Source: Warburgia ugandensis (Eukaryota > Streptophyta > Magnoliopsida > Canellales > Canellaceae). From it: a DNA stretch of 64,000 bases. The stretch is taken from the NCBI GenBank assembly GCA_035236585.1, contig CP141139.1:19732990-19796989 (forward strand). Direction: 5' to 3'. The notes under the pieces were generated by a model. It was not told where the DNA came from. It saw nothing but the letters and a program-made list of their open reading frames with translations, and did not search any database. The first letter of the stretch is position 1. Each line of letters starts with the position of its first letter. This document shows, piece by piece, positions 1 through 13,323 of the stretch. The position numbers were made by a program, and so were the translations under genes.

Positions 1-390
1 TTTCTAGCGCCTTCATTGACGTTTGTTGAGATATAAACGCCTCCTTACTTGAGGATTGTATTAATCACCTTAGTGCAGAACTAACTGATAAGCAGTAATC
101 AAATCTGAAAGAGTGGAGGAGCATTAGACTAGGCTAATAAAAAAGGATAGTCCCCACACAAATTCAAGAGAGTCAAAATTTTGATGCTTATTAGCCTCAT
201 GATTATTTGATTGTCCTCTTTTGTTTGTGCATCATTTTAGAAGTTAGGTTGATTATTTAGGTTAGTTTTTTCAACAAAAAAAAAATAAAAGAAAAAGAAG
301 CTTCAATTGTATGCACTTTTAGAGACGTGATAAAATAGGCAGGTTAGTCAAGTACAACCAAAAGGACATACAACCACATCAGGCCACATT
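1..390 (+). mobile_element. Athila-type Ty3-gypsy 5' leader, plus strand
   Basis: Untranslated leader just upstream of the gag pseudogene that starts at 392. Positions 1 to about 250 match, as reverse complement, positions about 3555-3835, which belong to the leader of a second, minus-strand Athila copy. By comparison with that copy, the primer binding site and 5' LTR of this element would lie roughly 0.9 kb left of the window. The orientation call rests on the adjacent gag reading direction. Confidence 0.6.
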
Positions 391-391
391 A

Positions 392-1860
392 ATGACTAAT
401 CAAAGCTCAAGGGGTGATTCACCCCATGGTAGTCAAGGGCCTCCACTCATCATGAATGAGGACCCACCACGCATAATAGACGATGAATATCAACCTCCAC
501 CAAGGAGGAATAATCATCAATCAAATAGAGATTGGAGAAGAAATAACAATAGGGAGTGGGACCAATAGAGTAAACATGGGGATAATAATAATGATGGTTA
601 TCAAAACTTTCGTGGCAAAACTTTAAAAGACTACCTTCAGCGTACACCCACTAGTACTCTATCCTATGTCATTCCACCTCAGAATGATGGTACGTTAGAA
701 TTAAAAATGGGAGTAATCCAATTACTTCCCATATTCCATGGTTTAGACAGTGAGAATCCTTACTTGCACCTTAAAGAATTTGATGAGGTATGTAGTACCT
801 AGAGAACACAAAATAAAGGTCTTGATACTGTTAGGATTAAACTTTTTCTTTCCTCTTTAAAGGAAAAGGAAAAAAATGTAGTTTAATGCACTGCCAGCAG
901 GTTCCATAAGAACATGGAATCAAATGACTAGGGAATTCTTGAAAATGTTTTTTCCTACGCATAAGACAAATATACTTTGCCATAAGATAATGAACTTTGC
1001 CCAGAAGGATAAAGAATCATTCTATCAATGTTGGGAAAGGTTCAAAGATCTACTACTCACTTGCGCACATCATGGCTATGAACCATGGCCCATCATTAGC
1101 TTCTTTTATGAAGGACTATATTCTGACATGCGCTAGTTCTTAGAAATGATGTGCAAAGGTAACTTTCTGAACAAACTTAGGCTGACTCAGAAAGATAGAA
1201 CATATAAATAAACCTAAGCCCAATATCACCCATGCTAGGGGAGGCATGTACACCATGTCTAAAAAAAGATGAAATCAATGCCAGGTAGCAGTCCCTAGCT
1301 AGAAAAGTAAAAGCCATAGAAATGGGAAAGAAAAACTCAAATAAAGAAGAATAAGTGTGTAGCATTTGTGAGAGTACCACCCATCTTACTCAAGAATGTC
1401 TTGCCATTCTAGCATTCCAAGAGGTACTTCATGATTAGGCTAATGCACTTAACACATATAAAAGACCTTTCTCCCCATATTCAGAGACTTACAACCCCAA
1501 TTAGAGAAACCATCTAAACTTTAGTTGAAAAAATGGACCTACTGCTAATGTTCCACAACCAGGACCATATCAACCTCATCTACAAAACTAAGGACTTCTT
1601 ACCCTACCATACCAAACTCATCAATCCCATTCTTCTGGACTTTACTTGGCCCCACCCAAAAGGCATGTAAAGGATAATAACGGTCAGCACATTCAAAACC
1701 AGGAGAGGAAAAATTTTCAATTAGAAGCTCAATTAAAATAAACCAACCAGTCTATGAATGCAATAAAGAACATGGTGAGTTAATGGAGGCAAAGCATGTA
1801 AAAAGAAAAGTTCCCAGCTCAACCACAAGCAAGCCCTAAGGGAGTGCATGCAATTAGCAC
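392..1860 (+). pseudogene. Athila-like gag pseudogene
   Basis: Decayed gag of a Ty3-gypsy (Athila-type) retrotransposon. The frame opens with ATG at 392 (MTNQSSRGDSPHG) and soon meets in-frame stops. Further on it reads the characteristic TLKDYLQRTPTS, GVIQLLPIFHGLDSENPYLH and LKEFDEVCS, then TREFLKMFFPTHKT and FYQCWERFKDLLLTCAHHG around 924-1136, which is the retrotransposon gag capsid core. Several stops and frame changes make it non-coding. The last part (about 1400-1860) is read only weakly and the boundary is approximate. The frames and motifs are seen directly; assignment to Athila comes from family knowledge plus the tRNA-Asp-type primer site of the related copy nearby. Confidence 0.85.
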
Positions 1861-2279
1861 TAATGCATATAATGAATCATCTAACTCTACCATGAAACAA
1901 ACTAGGCTGACACCATTCTTAAAACTGGTAAAAGAATTGAGAAAGATGAGGCCCAAAAGATTGAAAAGGTAGAAAAATCTACTAAGCCTAAAGAAAACTC
2001 TAAACAGAAGGACCCCACTTTACCTGTTAACCCATGTCCTATCCCTGCTCTATTTCCTCAAAGGTTGCGTCAAGCTCCAAAGTCTACCTCTAATGATGAG
2101 ATTTTAAAGATTTTCAAGCAAGTCAAGATCAACATACTGATCTTAAATGCAATAAAATAAATCCTATTATATGCCAAATTCTAAAATACTTATGCACCAT
2201 AAAAAGAAAACTAAATGTTCAAAATAAGACATTTTTTACTGAATAAGTTATTTCTATTCTTCAACATCATATACCACCA

Positions 2280-2899
2280 AAGTACAAAGATCTTGGTTGC
2301 CCCACTCTTACTTGCATTATTGGCAACCACAAGATTAATCAAGTTTTACTTGATTTGGGATCTAGTGTAAACTTACTACCATACTTGGTATATGAACAGT
2401 TAAGTCTGGGTGAACTAAAACCTACATCTACTACACTCCAACTAGCTGATCGTTCTATGAAAATATTGAGAGGGGTAATAGAAGATGTGTTAGTCCAAGT
2501 AGAATAATTTTGCTTCCTTGCAGATTTTCTAGTTCTGAACACACAACCGGTGGTGAATGAGAAGAATGAAATACCAGTCATCCTAGGATGACTATTTTAG
2601 TTACGTCCAATGCCTTAATCAATTGTAAAAATGGTATCATGAAACTGTCCTTTAGCAATATGACATTAGAACTATACATCTTTAACATTTGTAAGCAACC
2701 TGATGAAACCACTAATGACTTACACAATGTCAACATGATCAATTTATCTATGCAAAATCAATTTCAGTCATCTTCCTTGTCGGACCCACTCGAGGCCTAT
2801 TTAGCCCATTTTAATGAGTCTAATGAGGCTGCATTAATAGAGAAAGTTAATGCCCTCCTTGATTTTGTTCTTATCATAGATACAAAATATAGGCCTTAA
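2280..2899 (+). pseudogene. Athila-like aspartic protease and PR-RT spacer, broken
   Basis: Retropepsin part of an Athila-type pol. A readable frame contains VLLDLGSSVNLLPYLVYEQL; the active-site triad is DLG (Asp codon at 2352), the form usual in Athila rather than DTG or DSG. It continues through LKPTSTTLQLADRS and an in-frame stop near 2505. At about 2588 the reading shifts frame into TSNALINCKNGIMKLSF and FNICKQPDE, which is the normal continuation of the same domain. The downstream SLSDPLEAYLAHF is the spacer that usually precedes reverse transcriptase. No RT follows; the sequence switches to gag-like DNA at about 2900. Non-functional. Confidence 0.85.
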
Positions 2900-3130
2900 T
2901 ACTATTAGGCGTAAACTTTTTCCTTTCTCTTTAAAACAAAAAGCAAAAATGTGGTTTAATACATTGCAGCAGGTTCCATAAGAACATGGAATGAAATGAC
3001 TGGGGAATTCTTGAAAAAGTTTTCCCTATGCATAAGATAAATACACTTCGCCATAAAATAATGAACTTTACCTAGAAGGATAAATAATCATTTTATTAAT
3101 ACTGGGAAAGGTTCAAAGATCTACTACTCA
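2900..3130 (+). pseudogene. Second copy of a gag fragment
   Basis: This stretch repeats 830-1060 at the nucleotide level with substitutions and short indels, including the segment encoding RTWNEMTGEFLKK and the downstream FKDLLLTC. It sits directly after the protease-RT spacer, where gag does not belong. It therefore arose by rearrangement, by template switching, or from a second truncated insertion. Confidence 0.75.
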
Positions 3131-3554
3131 CTTGCCCATATTAGAAATAAAATCTCTCAGATAGAAGGTTCAAATAATATCTCTTTTTTAAATTTATCTC
3201 ACATATATTCATGAATGAACAGGAGTTACTAAGGAATTTAATTTTGATCCCTTTAAAATGGAAGTCATTTCCTTTGAACTTTTAGAAATATTTCTCTTTT
3301 AGATCCTATCCATTCATTTTGTCATTAAGACTATATTCATCCTAGAATCAATAGGTCTTTAATTGGGACTAAATGTATTCTTAGGACAGGGTACCAAAGA
3401 AAGGGTATTCAAAGTTTCTTAAAAAAAATTAGTAGAGGTCCTCAACTAAAGGTGACAATTCTTTCTTTGCTTTGTTTGTATTGAAGTGAATATTTCTTTT
3501 CCCACTTTTCTTTGTATTCTTCAAACTTTTTCTTGTAGTTCCTTTTGTTTTTAG
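3131..3554. other. Unassigned junction sequence
   Basis: No coding frame and no match to other parts of the window. It lies between the plus-strand gag fragment and the minus-strand Athila leader, so it is either internal retrotransposon sequence of unknown origin or captured flanking DNA. Confidence 0.4.
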
Positions 3555-4736
3555 AAGACTATCCTAAATGATGCAACATAAATGTTTAAAATGATACATA
3601 ATCAAGGACACAATCAAACAATCTCGTAAGGCTAACAAGTATAGATATATTGATTTTCTTGAGTATGTGTGGGGACGATGCTTTTAATTTGCATAATCTA
3701 ACTCTCCTACTCTCTTTCGGATTTGACTACTACTTACTAGTTAGGTTTTATTTTAAAGTAGTTAATACAATTCTCGTGTCAGGAGGCGTTTAGACCTCAA
3801 CAGACGTCAATAGAAGGCTTGGGAAAATCAATTAGATTTTAAGACACTAGAGTGACAATAAATTGTATCCTATTAAGATGGTCATACGAGCATGTGATGA
3901 CCCCATGGGAAAATCACTTACTATAACCATATTGATCAGAAGCCACTAGAGTGACAATAAATTGTATCCTATTAAGATGGTCATACGAGCATGTGATGAC
4001 CCCATAGGTCTCTTCTAATTGATTTTAAGTGAATTTGAAAAGTAGGGTTGTGCGCTTGTGGTGAGTATCCTAAGTAGGCCAAGAGGTCATGATGAAATCC
4101 ACGCTTGATCTTGTGGGGATAGGGTGCCTTACTAATTAATTTTCACACTCCATAGTAATTCGATTAGCATATAAATCATCTTAAAGTAGTAAACATGCCG
4201 TAAGAATGCAATTAAAAGCAATAAACTAATGCAAAACCCTAAGAATACAACAATTATCAAAGATGCTTTCTATATGCAATTATACTACCAACCAATGCAT
4301 ATGCAAACCCTAATATAAGAATTAAAAGAAATGAGAGAAACTTACAGTTTAGTTTTTTATGAAGATCAAGTGTGGGGCAGCTTATCCCACACTTGCCCTG
4401 TTTTATTACAACCTTTTTAAAATTGAAATAAAAATTGCAAATTACAAAGGTCCTCTCTACAAGATTCACTTAAAGAAAAGGAAAATTTTATTTTAGGAAA
4501 GCAAGAAAGTTTCTATTTTGATGAAGATCCACTTACCAAATTTTTAAAAAAGAAAAAGAAAAATAAAAATAAGTACCAAATTCAAGAAACATGGTGATTA
4601 TGCACAAAGAAAATTAAAAAATAACCTTAAAATGCCTAAAATGTTAAAACAATGTAATTCTTAAAAAAAAATTATTTTTTTGGATTTTTAATTAAAATTT
4701 ATTAAAACTCTATTGTGGATCCCCTATAACGGTGCC
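3555..4736 (-). mobile_element. Athila-type 5' leader, minus strand
   Basis: Leader of a minus-strand Athila-family element, downstream (on the minus strand) of the LTR at 4744-6776 and its primer binding site. The 3555-3835 part is the inverted counterpart of positions 1-250. It includes a direct repeat at 3843-4007. No gag follows on the minus strand: the element is broken at about 3555. Confidence 0.7.
3843..4007. repeat. Direct repeat of about 60 bp, two copies
   Basis: The stretch beginning cactagagtgacaataaatt and ending gcatgtgatgacccca occurs twice, at about 3845-3905 and 3943-4005, nearly identical and separated by about 38 bp. It lies within the minus-strand leader. The near identity suggests a recent local duplication compared with the heavily mutated surroundings. 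Confidence 0.85.
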
Positions 4737-4737
4737 A
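4718..4737 (-). other. Primer binding site, tRNA-Asp type
   Basis: On the minus strand, 6 nt after the LTR end, the sequence reads TGGCACCGTTATAGGGGATC. This resembles the complement of the 3' end of plant tRNA-Asp (TGGCGCCGTTGCCGGGGA), the primer typical of Athila-type elements. The differences are mostly C-to-T or G-to-A changes, as expected from decay of methylated cytosines. Confidence 0.8.
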
Positions 4738-4743
4738 AAAACT

Positions 4744-6776
<2,033 letters not shown>

Positions 6777-7272
6777 CAATGTCATTATATTTTTGAAAAA
6801 AGTTCAATATTTTTAATTTTACAAATATGCCACTAAGTTTTAGTGAGCTCTGTAAAATTGCACTTCTATTAGTTTTCCATCTTCCTTTCTAGTTTGTTTT
6901 TCTTTTTTTTTGAAATTTTAATATTTTCTTTTAGCAAATAGAGAACGATGAGCAAGAGAACTTTGTATGTGATTTTTCATTTCATTAATCAAAATAAATC
7001 TCTGAAATTGATCATGCTTAAAAGCTTCGAATAAAGAGCTTAAAGCCTGCTACTTGTCATTGTTCGTGTAAGCAACAATAGTATTTTGCTTATGACTTAA
7101 ACTTAAATTTTTTCTTAATTTTTTCTTATTTTTTGATCCAAAGCATTGATTATGTTCTAATTCAAGAAGCATTTTATATTAGTTTTAGTGGGAAATTGAA
7201 GTTTAAATTATTAAATTTTATTAAAGAAGTTAATAGGTACAGTTGTGCAAATTGGTGAATATGATCTGTTTT
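6777..7272 (+). repeat. Dispersed repeat, copy A (target of the Athila LTR)
   Basis: About 500 bp homologous, in the same orientation, to 31885-32405. Shared landmarks are cactaagttttagtgagct, tctgaaattgatcatgctta and gtaagcaacaatagtatttt. Copy A begins abruptly at the LTR edge, inside the motif that in copy B reads atgccattata; copy B carries a few tens of bp more on that side. No coding capacity is visible. The ends resemble MULE-type termini (ggcaaaaatgcc) in copy B, but the family is not established. Confidence 0.75.
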
Positions 7273-8447
7273 TAGGCATTATTCAAGTTCTCCAGTGCAT
7301 TGTCTTTGATGGACTTATTTTTTCAAAGTCCACATCTTGTCCTCATTTGAGTCTTGACACCTTGATCGAAACCATTTAGTGACTGCGGTCCTATTATTGA
7401 TGTGCCGTGGTGAAGAATCCCATCCACCGGAATATCTCTGTCATTTTATTTATTTATTTATTTATTTACTTATTTACTTAGTTTTGAATGGCGTGGACAT
7501 ACCCTTGTGGTGACCCTTTCCGACTGGATTCCTCCACAAGGATTACGAAGCTTAGAAGAAAGGTATGGATTATTGGAGACCTGACTGGCCAACCTGTTGC
7601 CGTATGTAGCTGATCCTTACAAGTTCCGACGGCTGTAGACGACCACCATTTTGCGTTCGGTCTTTACACTCCCATCCTTTGCCACATGTCTACTTCAATG
7701 TATTTGGTATAACATATTTTCTTTTACTAATCGACCGAATTATAAAGGAAATGCTCTTTACCAATTCGATTCACTTTGTTTTAGCCGTATTGATATTCTA
7801 TGAAGCCACTTCTGAAACATACAGATACAGCAGCACTGTTTTCACATGTCTTTACATGTAAAGGAAACAAAGAGAAGAACTTGAAGCAGTAAAACGAGTG
7901 CTGAAAGAGGAGAATAATAAAGGCTGAGATATTGTCGGTTCATCTCTTGGCTGGCAGAAACTACACTATAAGATTCTAAAGTGTTGGTGTTCTACAGTCC
8001 ATTGCATGCCATTATCAGGCACAAAATGCAACTAGTATCCACTGACACATGATGGGCAATCTTCTGATTGAGGATTGGGTAAGGATCAGGGAATTTCTTG
8101 GACCTATGGGATGTAAGAATGCTCTCCATATCCATCGTTGTATCTTGCTAGCCTTACACTTTTGTCGAATTGTTGGGCCGTTTAGGTCTCACTCATAGCC
8201 ACATCATAACACTACTAAGTTCAAAGAATATATGATATGACCTCAAAAAGTTGCTACATCATTTTGTTCCAATATAAACCACATCGAGGGGGAGAACAGT
8301 GATGACCGAGGGTTCCTAATTAACATAATCAACTGCACATATAGGCACCAATATGCGTGTCCTTACAATCCTCATAAATTGACAAGATAAAAGATAATAT
8401 CCATTGTGCCAAGCATTACGGTTCATATTTTAATTCACCGAATTGCA
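7273..8447. other. Intergenic; short (TTTA)n run
   Basis: No supported gene. A TTTA-type tetranucleotide run occupies about 7445-7480. The right part is the 3' flank of the minus-strand dioxygenase gene. Short open frames here show no recognisable protein. Confidence 0.5.
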
Positions 8448-10194
8448 TCACAGCTTGAGATAGTCAAGGGATCTCTCTTCAATTCCTTTTGAGACGTAGT
8501 GTTTAGCGAAATCTGCTATGCTGGTTTCCCTGTAGAGAGGGGGATTAGCATCAGATAGTAGTTCCTCGATAGGACCATAGAGCCTGGATGCACAAGAGTA
8601 CTTGGCAAAGAAGCAGGCAACAGAAATCCTCGGGTGGACTTTGTTTGCTAGCACCCTATGTTGGACGCTTTTAAGCTTGTCGTTAGAAATTAGCTGCATG
8701 GATACAGTAATAAATCCAAATAGAAGTGTTAGCTTAACGCCAGCATCAGTATTACAAGAAGTGTATGTGAAAATTCTGCTTATTTGGACGGTTCTATGCC
8801 GCTGATTCACAAAAGTTCTATATATGAATGTAAGTATTTGCTTTGTCTCATCTTATAATCATTCTCCAGCACTTCTACTGTTTGTTGGGCACAGTGACAA
8901 AGTTCGGATTTGGGAATAACAAGGGAAGGTACATGTGCAAGGAAGTCAGGAAATACTTAGGAACTTACTGGAAAGAAATCTCGGAGAAGAACATGATTAG
9001 GGTGTCAACTCAATTGCTTATTTCAGTTCCGTAACAAGATCAATAAATATCGTATGAAATTTTGACTAGTCATTCATGAAATTCATGTTTAATTTTCCTT
9101 TAATTTGATACCTAAACAAAATACTAAATCTTTGAATTTAAAACGAAAATTTATGTGGCCCCAAAGTTGGCATTTGATGGACAAAATTCGACTATTTTAA
9201 AAGGTCTTAACTATTTGTCTACCATAAGAAGGATTAGCTTCATAGAGGAATTTAGATGAATGTCTTCTTAGTACCTGCATAAGGTCACCAATGTTTGTAA
9301 CTAGAGCTCCCGGCGTGGGAGGAACATCGATCCATTCATGTTGATGAAGAACTTGGAGGCCACCAATGTGGTCTTGTAGAAGGATTGTAAGGAAATCAGG
9401 ATCAGAATGCCTAGTAGTGCCGAAAGTGAGCTCTGGCTCAGGACAGACTGGATAATAGTTACCAATTATGGAATGAGCTTCGGTGCATCCTATGTTGATG
9501 AGGTGATTAGGTTCCAAGCTCAAAGCCTCTGATAGTAATTTGAACAAAGTATTTCCAAGTCTTGTCATATGCTCCGAATATGCTGTCATTATTTCTCTAC
9601 ACAAAAATATAAATATCATCACAATCTTCCAATCTGATTGAACAGAGGATCTGAACAGAGCAATTGTATTGGACTGCATCATCTTGTGTTGCGTGATAAA
9701 TACCTGAGAACTGGAGGCAGTTGTTTAGTGGTTTGGTCATCATCAAACGCACAAGAGACGCTATCCCGCCAATTTGCTGCTCGCGAAGCAAACAGATCAT
9801 AATTCGTGTAGAACTTGACTGCCCTCTTCGGGTCGCGACTGTAGAAATCCATCTTCAACTCTTTCGGTTGCTCGTGGAATCGACGAACATCTTCGATTAT
9901 CTGGTCTAAAACACTCGTGGGTATTCCATGATTCACCACATGAAAGAAACCCCATGTCTCGGATGAACGCAGTATCTCTTCGATGATCTTCCGTTGCCCG
10001 TAATCACTGCCGAGGCCTTGAAGATCTATCGTCGGAAGTTGGAACTGTCTGTTCGACTTCTTCGGTCGGTTTTCCGGTGGATGAATGAAGAATCGTGGGA
10101 TCTTAGCCACGCCAGAATCTACTAGTCCCTTCACTCCCATTCTTGATTTGTCAAATTCTTTCACCTCTGCCAATCGATCGTAAGGAGTAGCCAT
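8448..10194 (-). CDS. 2-oxoglutarate/Fe(II)-dependent dioxygenase, ACC-oxidase-homolog type
   Basis: Intact three-exon gene: exon 1 10194-9704, exon 2 9596-9275, exon 3 8693-8448, giving 352 aa. The introns (9703-9597 and 9274-8694) have GT-AG borders (CAG|GTATTT, TGTAG|A, CAG|GTACTA, TGCAG|C) and keep frame. Exon 1 encodes the N-terminal DIOX_N region with GVKGLVDSGV, IPRFFIHPP and WGFFHVVNHGIP. Exon 2 has NYYPVCPEP (210-218) and the iron ligands H227 and D229 in TRHSDPD. Exon 3 has the third ligand H283 (SVQHRV) and the 2-oxoglutarate-binding R293-x-S295. Family members are soluble enzymes that couple 2-oxoglutarate decarboxylation to oxidation of a small metabolite. The N-terminus resembles the group annotated as 1-aminocyclopropane-1-carboxylate oxidase homologs (E8-like), which are generally not true ACC oxidases; the substrate cannot be inferred. 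The length is slightly below the usual ~365 aa but no motif is missing. Confidence 0.93.
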
Positions 10195-11629
10195 GGTTGT
10201 TGATGACCAAGCGTCGATCTGCTATGACTCCACTTAAAGGCATCATGCAAGCACGAAAGTCGGAGCTTGCCGAGAACAAATGACGGGGCCGACGATAGAG
10301 TGGGGTTCAAGACGACGTCATTCGACTAAATTAGAAGGAAGAATTTGGTCATTTCCCAAAAGTCAAATAATATAATTTCATCGTCGTTTTTCACGTGGAA
10401 GAGTATTTTCTCATTAAAATTAATTCTTCTTTAAGCTTTTAGGTGGACAGTAGCTCTCTGATGTCAGTATTAGGTAGACATTAGTATTTCATTAATGAAA
10501 AGATAGACACGTTTGAAAAAGTGATGAATTAAGCACTGACAGAAACATTACTATCTTTTGCCTATTTCTCTTTTTAATTGATGGGAGAAGACAAATCTGT
10601 ATTACTTAATCCATAGAAGGAAAGAAAGAGAGCCGGTTGCCATAGGTCCTCTCTATATATAGCCAAAGGTTCAGTTGTCAAGAATAGCTTTTTTTTTTCT
10701 TCTTCTTTTTTTCTATATTTAGAAAAGAGTTTTGGTGCAATGGTAGAATTGTTATCGTGTTAGGTTTGAAGTGTGAAAACATTCTCTTAATTAATTAGGA
10801 GGATTTGGATTTGAAAATTTAGGTCCTTACAATAAACAAATTGGAATGATCTAATCTGTTAAATATGTGATCCTTACTAATTTATCCGCCCATATCCATT
10901 TATCTATGAATTTATCCTTCAGTCCAAAATTAATTAAGAGATAAGAATGAATAATACTTAGAATGATTACATTTTTATAGTAAAATTATTCACGATCCAT
11001 GATTATATTTGCATTTTTATGAGTCACAATTAATTTATTTAGATAATTTTATCCACAAATTACTTCTAAAAATCATTGAGGAAATTAATTATTATTTTTA
11101 TATTTATGTTATAATTAGGGATTACCAGTAGAATTCACATGGATTTGGATTGGGATTTTCAAATCCATTTATGAATACATTTGAGTGTGTCCAATCTGTT
11201 TAACCTGTAATCGTAATGGATGACATCGGATTTGATTAGTTTACCCATTTTGTTGGCTCCGTAGAGGTGTATTTGGCTCATCCACTAATTTTAGAAGATT
11301 TCTTCTTTTTGTCATCCACTGAGGATACGTAATTGCATGGCGAGATCACATGTATCAAGAATCAAATTAAAAAGGATAATTTTCCAAGCCTTTTGTCATC
11401 GCATAAGTGGGATAATCAATCATAACTAATTTCACCATTAGGGAGTCAAGTACACTAGAGGAAATTAATTCTCTTGCCCAGGTTATTCTGAGAAATTCTG
11501 ATTTGGATGACCTTGGATCTTCTAAATCTCGAAAAAGCTCTCTTTCAAATAAATAAATAAACTGGTAGGAAACTCATTATATTAATAGACAAAATGGTAT
11601 TTCTGATATTCAAGTTGGGACTAGACAAA
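10195..11629. other. Upstream flank of the dioxygenase gene, intergenic
   Basis: AT-rich, with no supported gene. The first few hundred bases should hold the dioxygenase promoter on the minus strand, but I see no clear TATA box. It contains one partial Au SINE (10728-10780). Confidence 0.5.
10728..10780 (+). mobile_element. Au SINE, 5' fragment
   Basis: The segment gttttggtgcaatggtagaa followed by ttgttatcgtgttagg matches the tRNA-like head (box A side) of the Au SINE copies elsewhere in the window. The box B region is already degenerate and the body is absent. Confidence 0.5.
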
Positions 11630-11806
11630 GGAGTCTTGGTGCAACGGTAAAGTTGCCGTCGTGTGATCTTGAGGTCACGAGTTCAAGGCATAGAAATAGC
11701 CTCTTGTAAAAATGCAAGTTAAGGCTGCTTACTATAGACCCTTGTGATCCGCCCCTTCTTTGGACCTTGCATATGCGGGAGTTTCGTGTACCGGCACTGC
11801 CCTTTT
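11630..11806 (+). mobile_element. Au SINE
   Basis: Near full-length copy of the plant Au SINE. The tRNA-related head reads cttggtgcaacggtaaagtt with box B gaggtcacgagttcaag, then the family body (agcctcttgtaaaaatgcaa, gacccttgtgatccgcccct, tatgcgggag) and the T-rich end gcccttttaa. Related copies are at 31549, 37326, 40685, 42635, 43556 and 58638. Confidence 0.92.
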
Positions 11807-12233
11807 AAGTTGGAATTGGTCAATCTTCTCTCCAAGTTTCAGATTGTCGGGGCTGAGAAAGTATCATGTGCTGCCAGAAAGAGATGAATGATCCTCTGAC
11901 CTCTCCTCATTCTCCTCCCCTTGCTCCAATTCCCTAATTCAATCTAATCAAACAATTTTTAGTTCATCATCAAGTTCAGAACCATACCCTTCTAATGTTG
12001 ATTGTTGAGTCATCTTAGTCTGGCTCAAAACCAGTGGAGTTTTATCATGAGTTGGATCTAGAATTTCCACATGGATTACGAAAATTTTGCCATTAACAAT
12101 GACAAGAGGCAAGTTGAAAAGGACCCGTGTAGTGAGGCACCACAGTTCGTCGAAGTTAATTGTCCGTAAGATTGCTACATGAACAATAAGATAGCTTAAT
12201 AGACTTAAATCTGATTTGGCATTTAGTAAAGTG

Positions 12234-12270
<37 letters not shown>

Positions 12271-13139
12271 CGGCTCTAAGAATCCAGAAAATAGAGTTGA
12301 GATTGAAGAATTTATCACTGAGAAGACGTTGGACATTCTCTAACCTCAGGAAAATAAAATGTAGGATGCTCATCTTTCCCGGGTCAGATCATGGGGTTCG
12401 GTTCAAACTATGATTGCATAGATAAAGATGGGTAGGGGACTTTAGTGAAATTCTGGTTGTTTTGATGGAGTCAAAGGTTCGACTTGCTGTATTCCAGGTT
12501 GGGAGATATTTTATTACTCTTCAACTGTTGAACATTTCATCTTAAGTGGTGCAATAAGAGCCCACACCACATCCCATGTGTCGCACAGCATTTCAAGATT
12601 AAGGGAGTCTGAAAGCCTGAGCCCGTGACACATGGCACATAAGCAAGCGGAATGAACAAGTCACCTTAACAGGGATGTACAACCTATTGGTAACTTCCAA
12701 TTACATTTTAAGAAACATCTTGACTAGTATTGCGAGAAATAGGGACGTGCTTCTCCTTTCCATTTGTGATTGGAGGCAGATGCACAAACTTCATATATGG
12801 AATGATGTTCAGGTATTACAAACTTGTTTCGTCCTATTCTAATGTTTTGTGTTGTTCATATTATGTGTAACATGCTTATGATTTTCAAGTTTGACAGCCG
12901 ATGCCAGTCTCAAGCCCAGATAAAAAAGAAGGGTTTTGTGTCAAGTGCTAGCCGCCAAGTAAAACCTTTTTGAAAAAGTTGAAAATCATTTTGTTATTTT
13001 CTCTTCTTATTTGCAAATGAATATGAATATGTATATTAGTTTTTAAGTAAGAAAATAGATAATAAAAACGATCTTCAATTTCTTCAAAGTATGGCAATCC
13101 TAACATGACATGAATTGATCATTAACTTTCCCTCAAGCT
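11807..13139. other. Intergenic with a poly(A) run
   Basis: No supported gene. It contains a 36-nt A run at 12234-12269. A minus-strand open frame at 11948-12230 has no recognisable domain. At about 12900-12970 there is a segment (caagcccagataaaaaagaa) that resembles a motif seen in plant repeats, family unknown. Confidence 0.4.
12234..12269. repeat. Poly(A) tract, 36 nt
   Basis: Uninterrupted A run. It could be the tail of a retroposed sequence oriented on the plus strand, but no retrogene is recognisable upstream. Confidence 0.95.
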
Positions 13140-13323
13140 AGGGTGTCTCCGGTAAACGATGCACTACATCAGTTCCTGGATACAATGAAAAATGGGCAAG
13201 GGTTGCTAGGGAGTTTCTCTAGAAGTGATGTGCTACATCGGATCCCAGGTGTAGTAGAAAATGCGCAAGGGCTGCTAAAGCATCCCCTGGAAAATGACGC
13301 ACTGCATCAAAACCCATGTACAA
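13140..13323 (+). repeat. Imperfect 69-bp tandem repeat, about 2.6 units
   Basis: Three successive units share the pattern gatgcactacatcag ... atgaaaaatgggcaagggtt. Translated, they give NDALHQ...NGQGLLGS, SDVLHR...NAQGLLKH and NDALHQNP, with a 23-residue period. The array stops exactly where Tekay LTR homology begins (13324). Similar short tandem arrays occur inside plant chromovirus LTRs, so this may be a fragment of another LTR. Confidence 0.75.

Noticed and set aside
8602..9034. Plus-strand frames overlapping the dioxygenase gene
   Set aside because: They are antisense to exon 3 and intron 2 of a well-supported gene.
11948..12373. Minus-strand 141 aa frame near the poly(A) tract
   Set aside because: It crosses the A/T run (poly-Phe) and has no recognisable domain; a LINE ORF1 was considered but the similarity is too weak.
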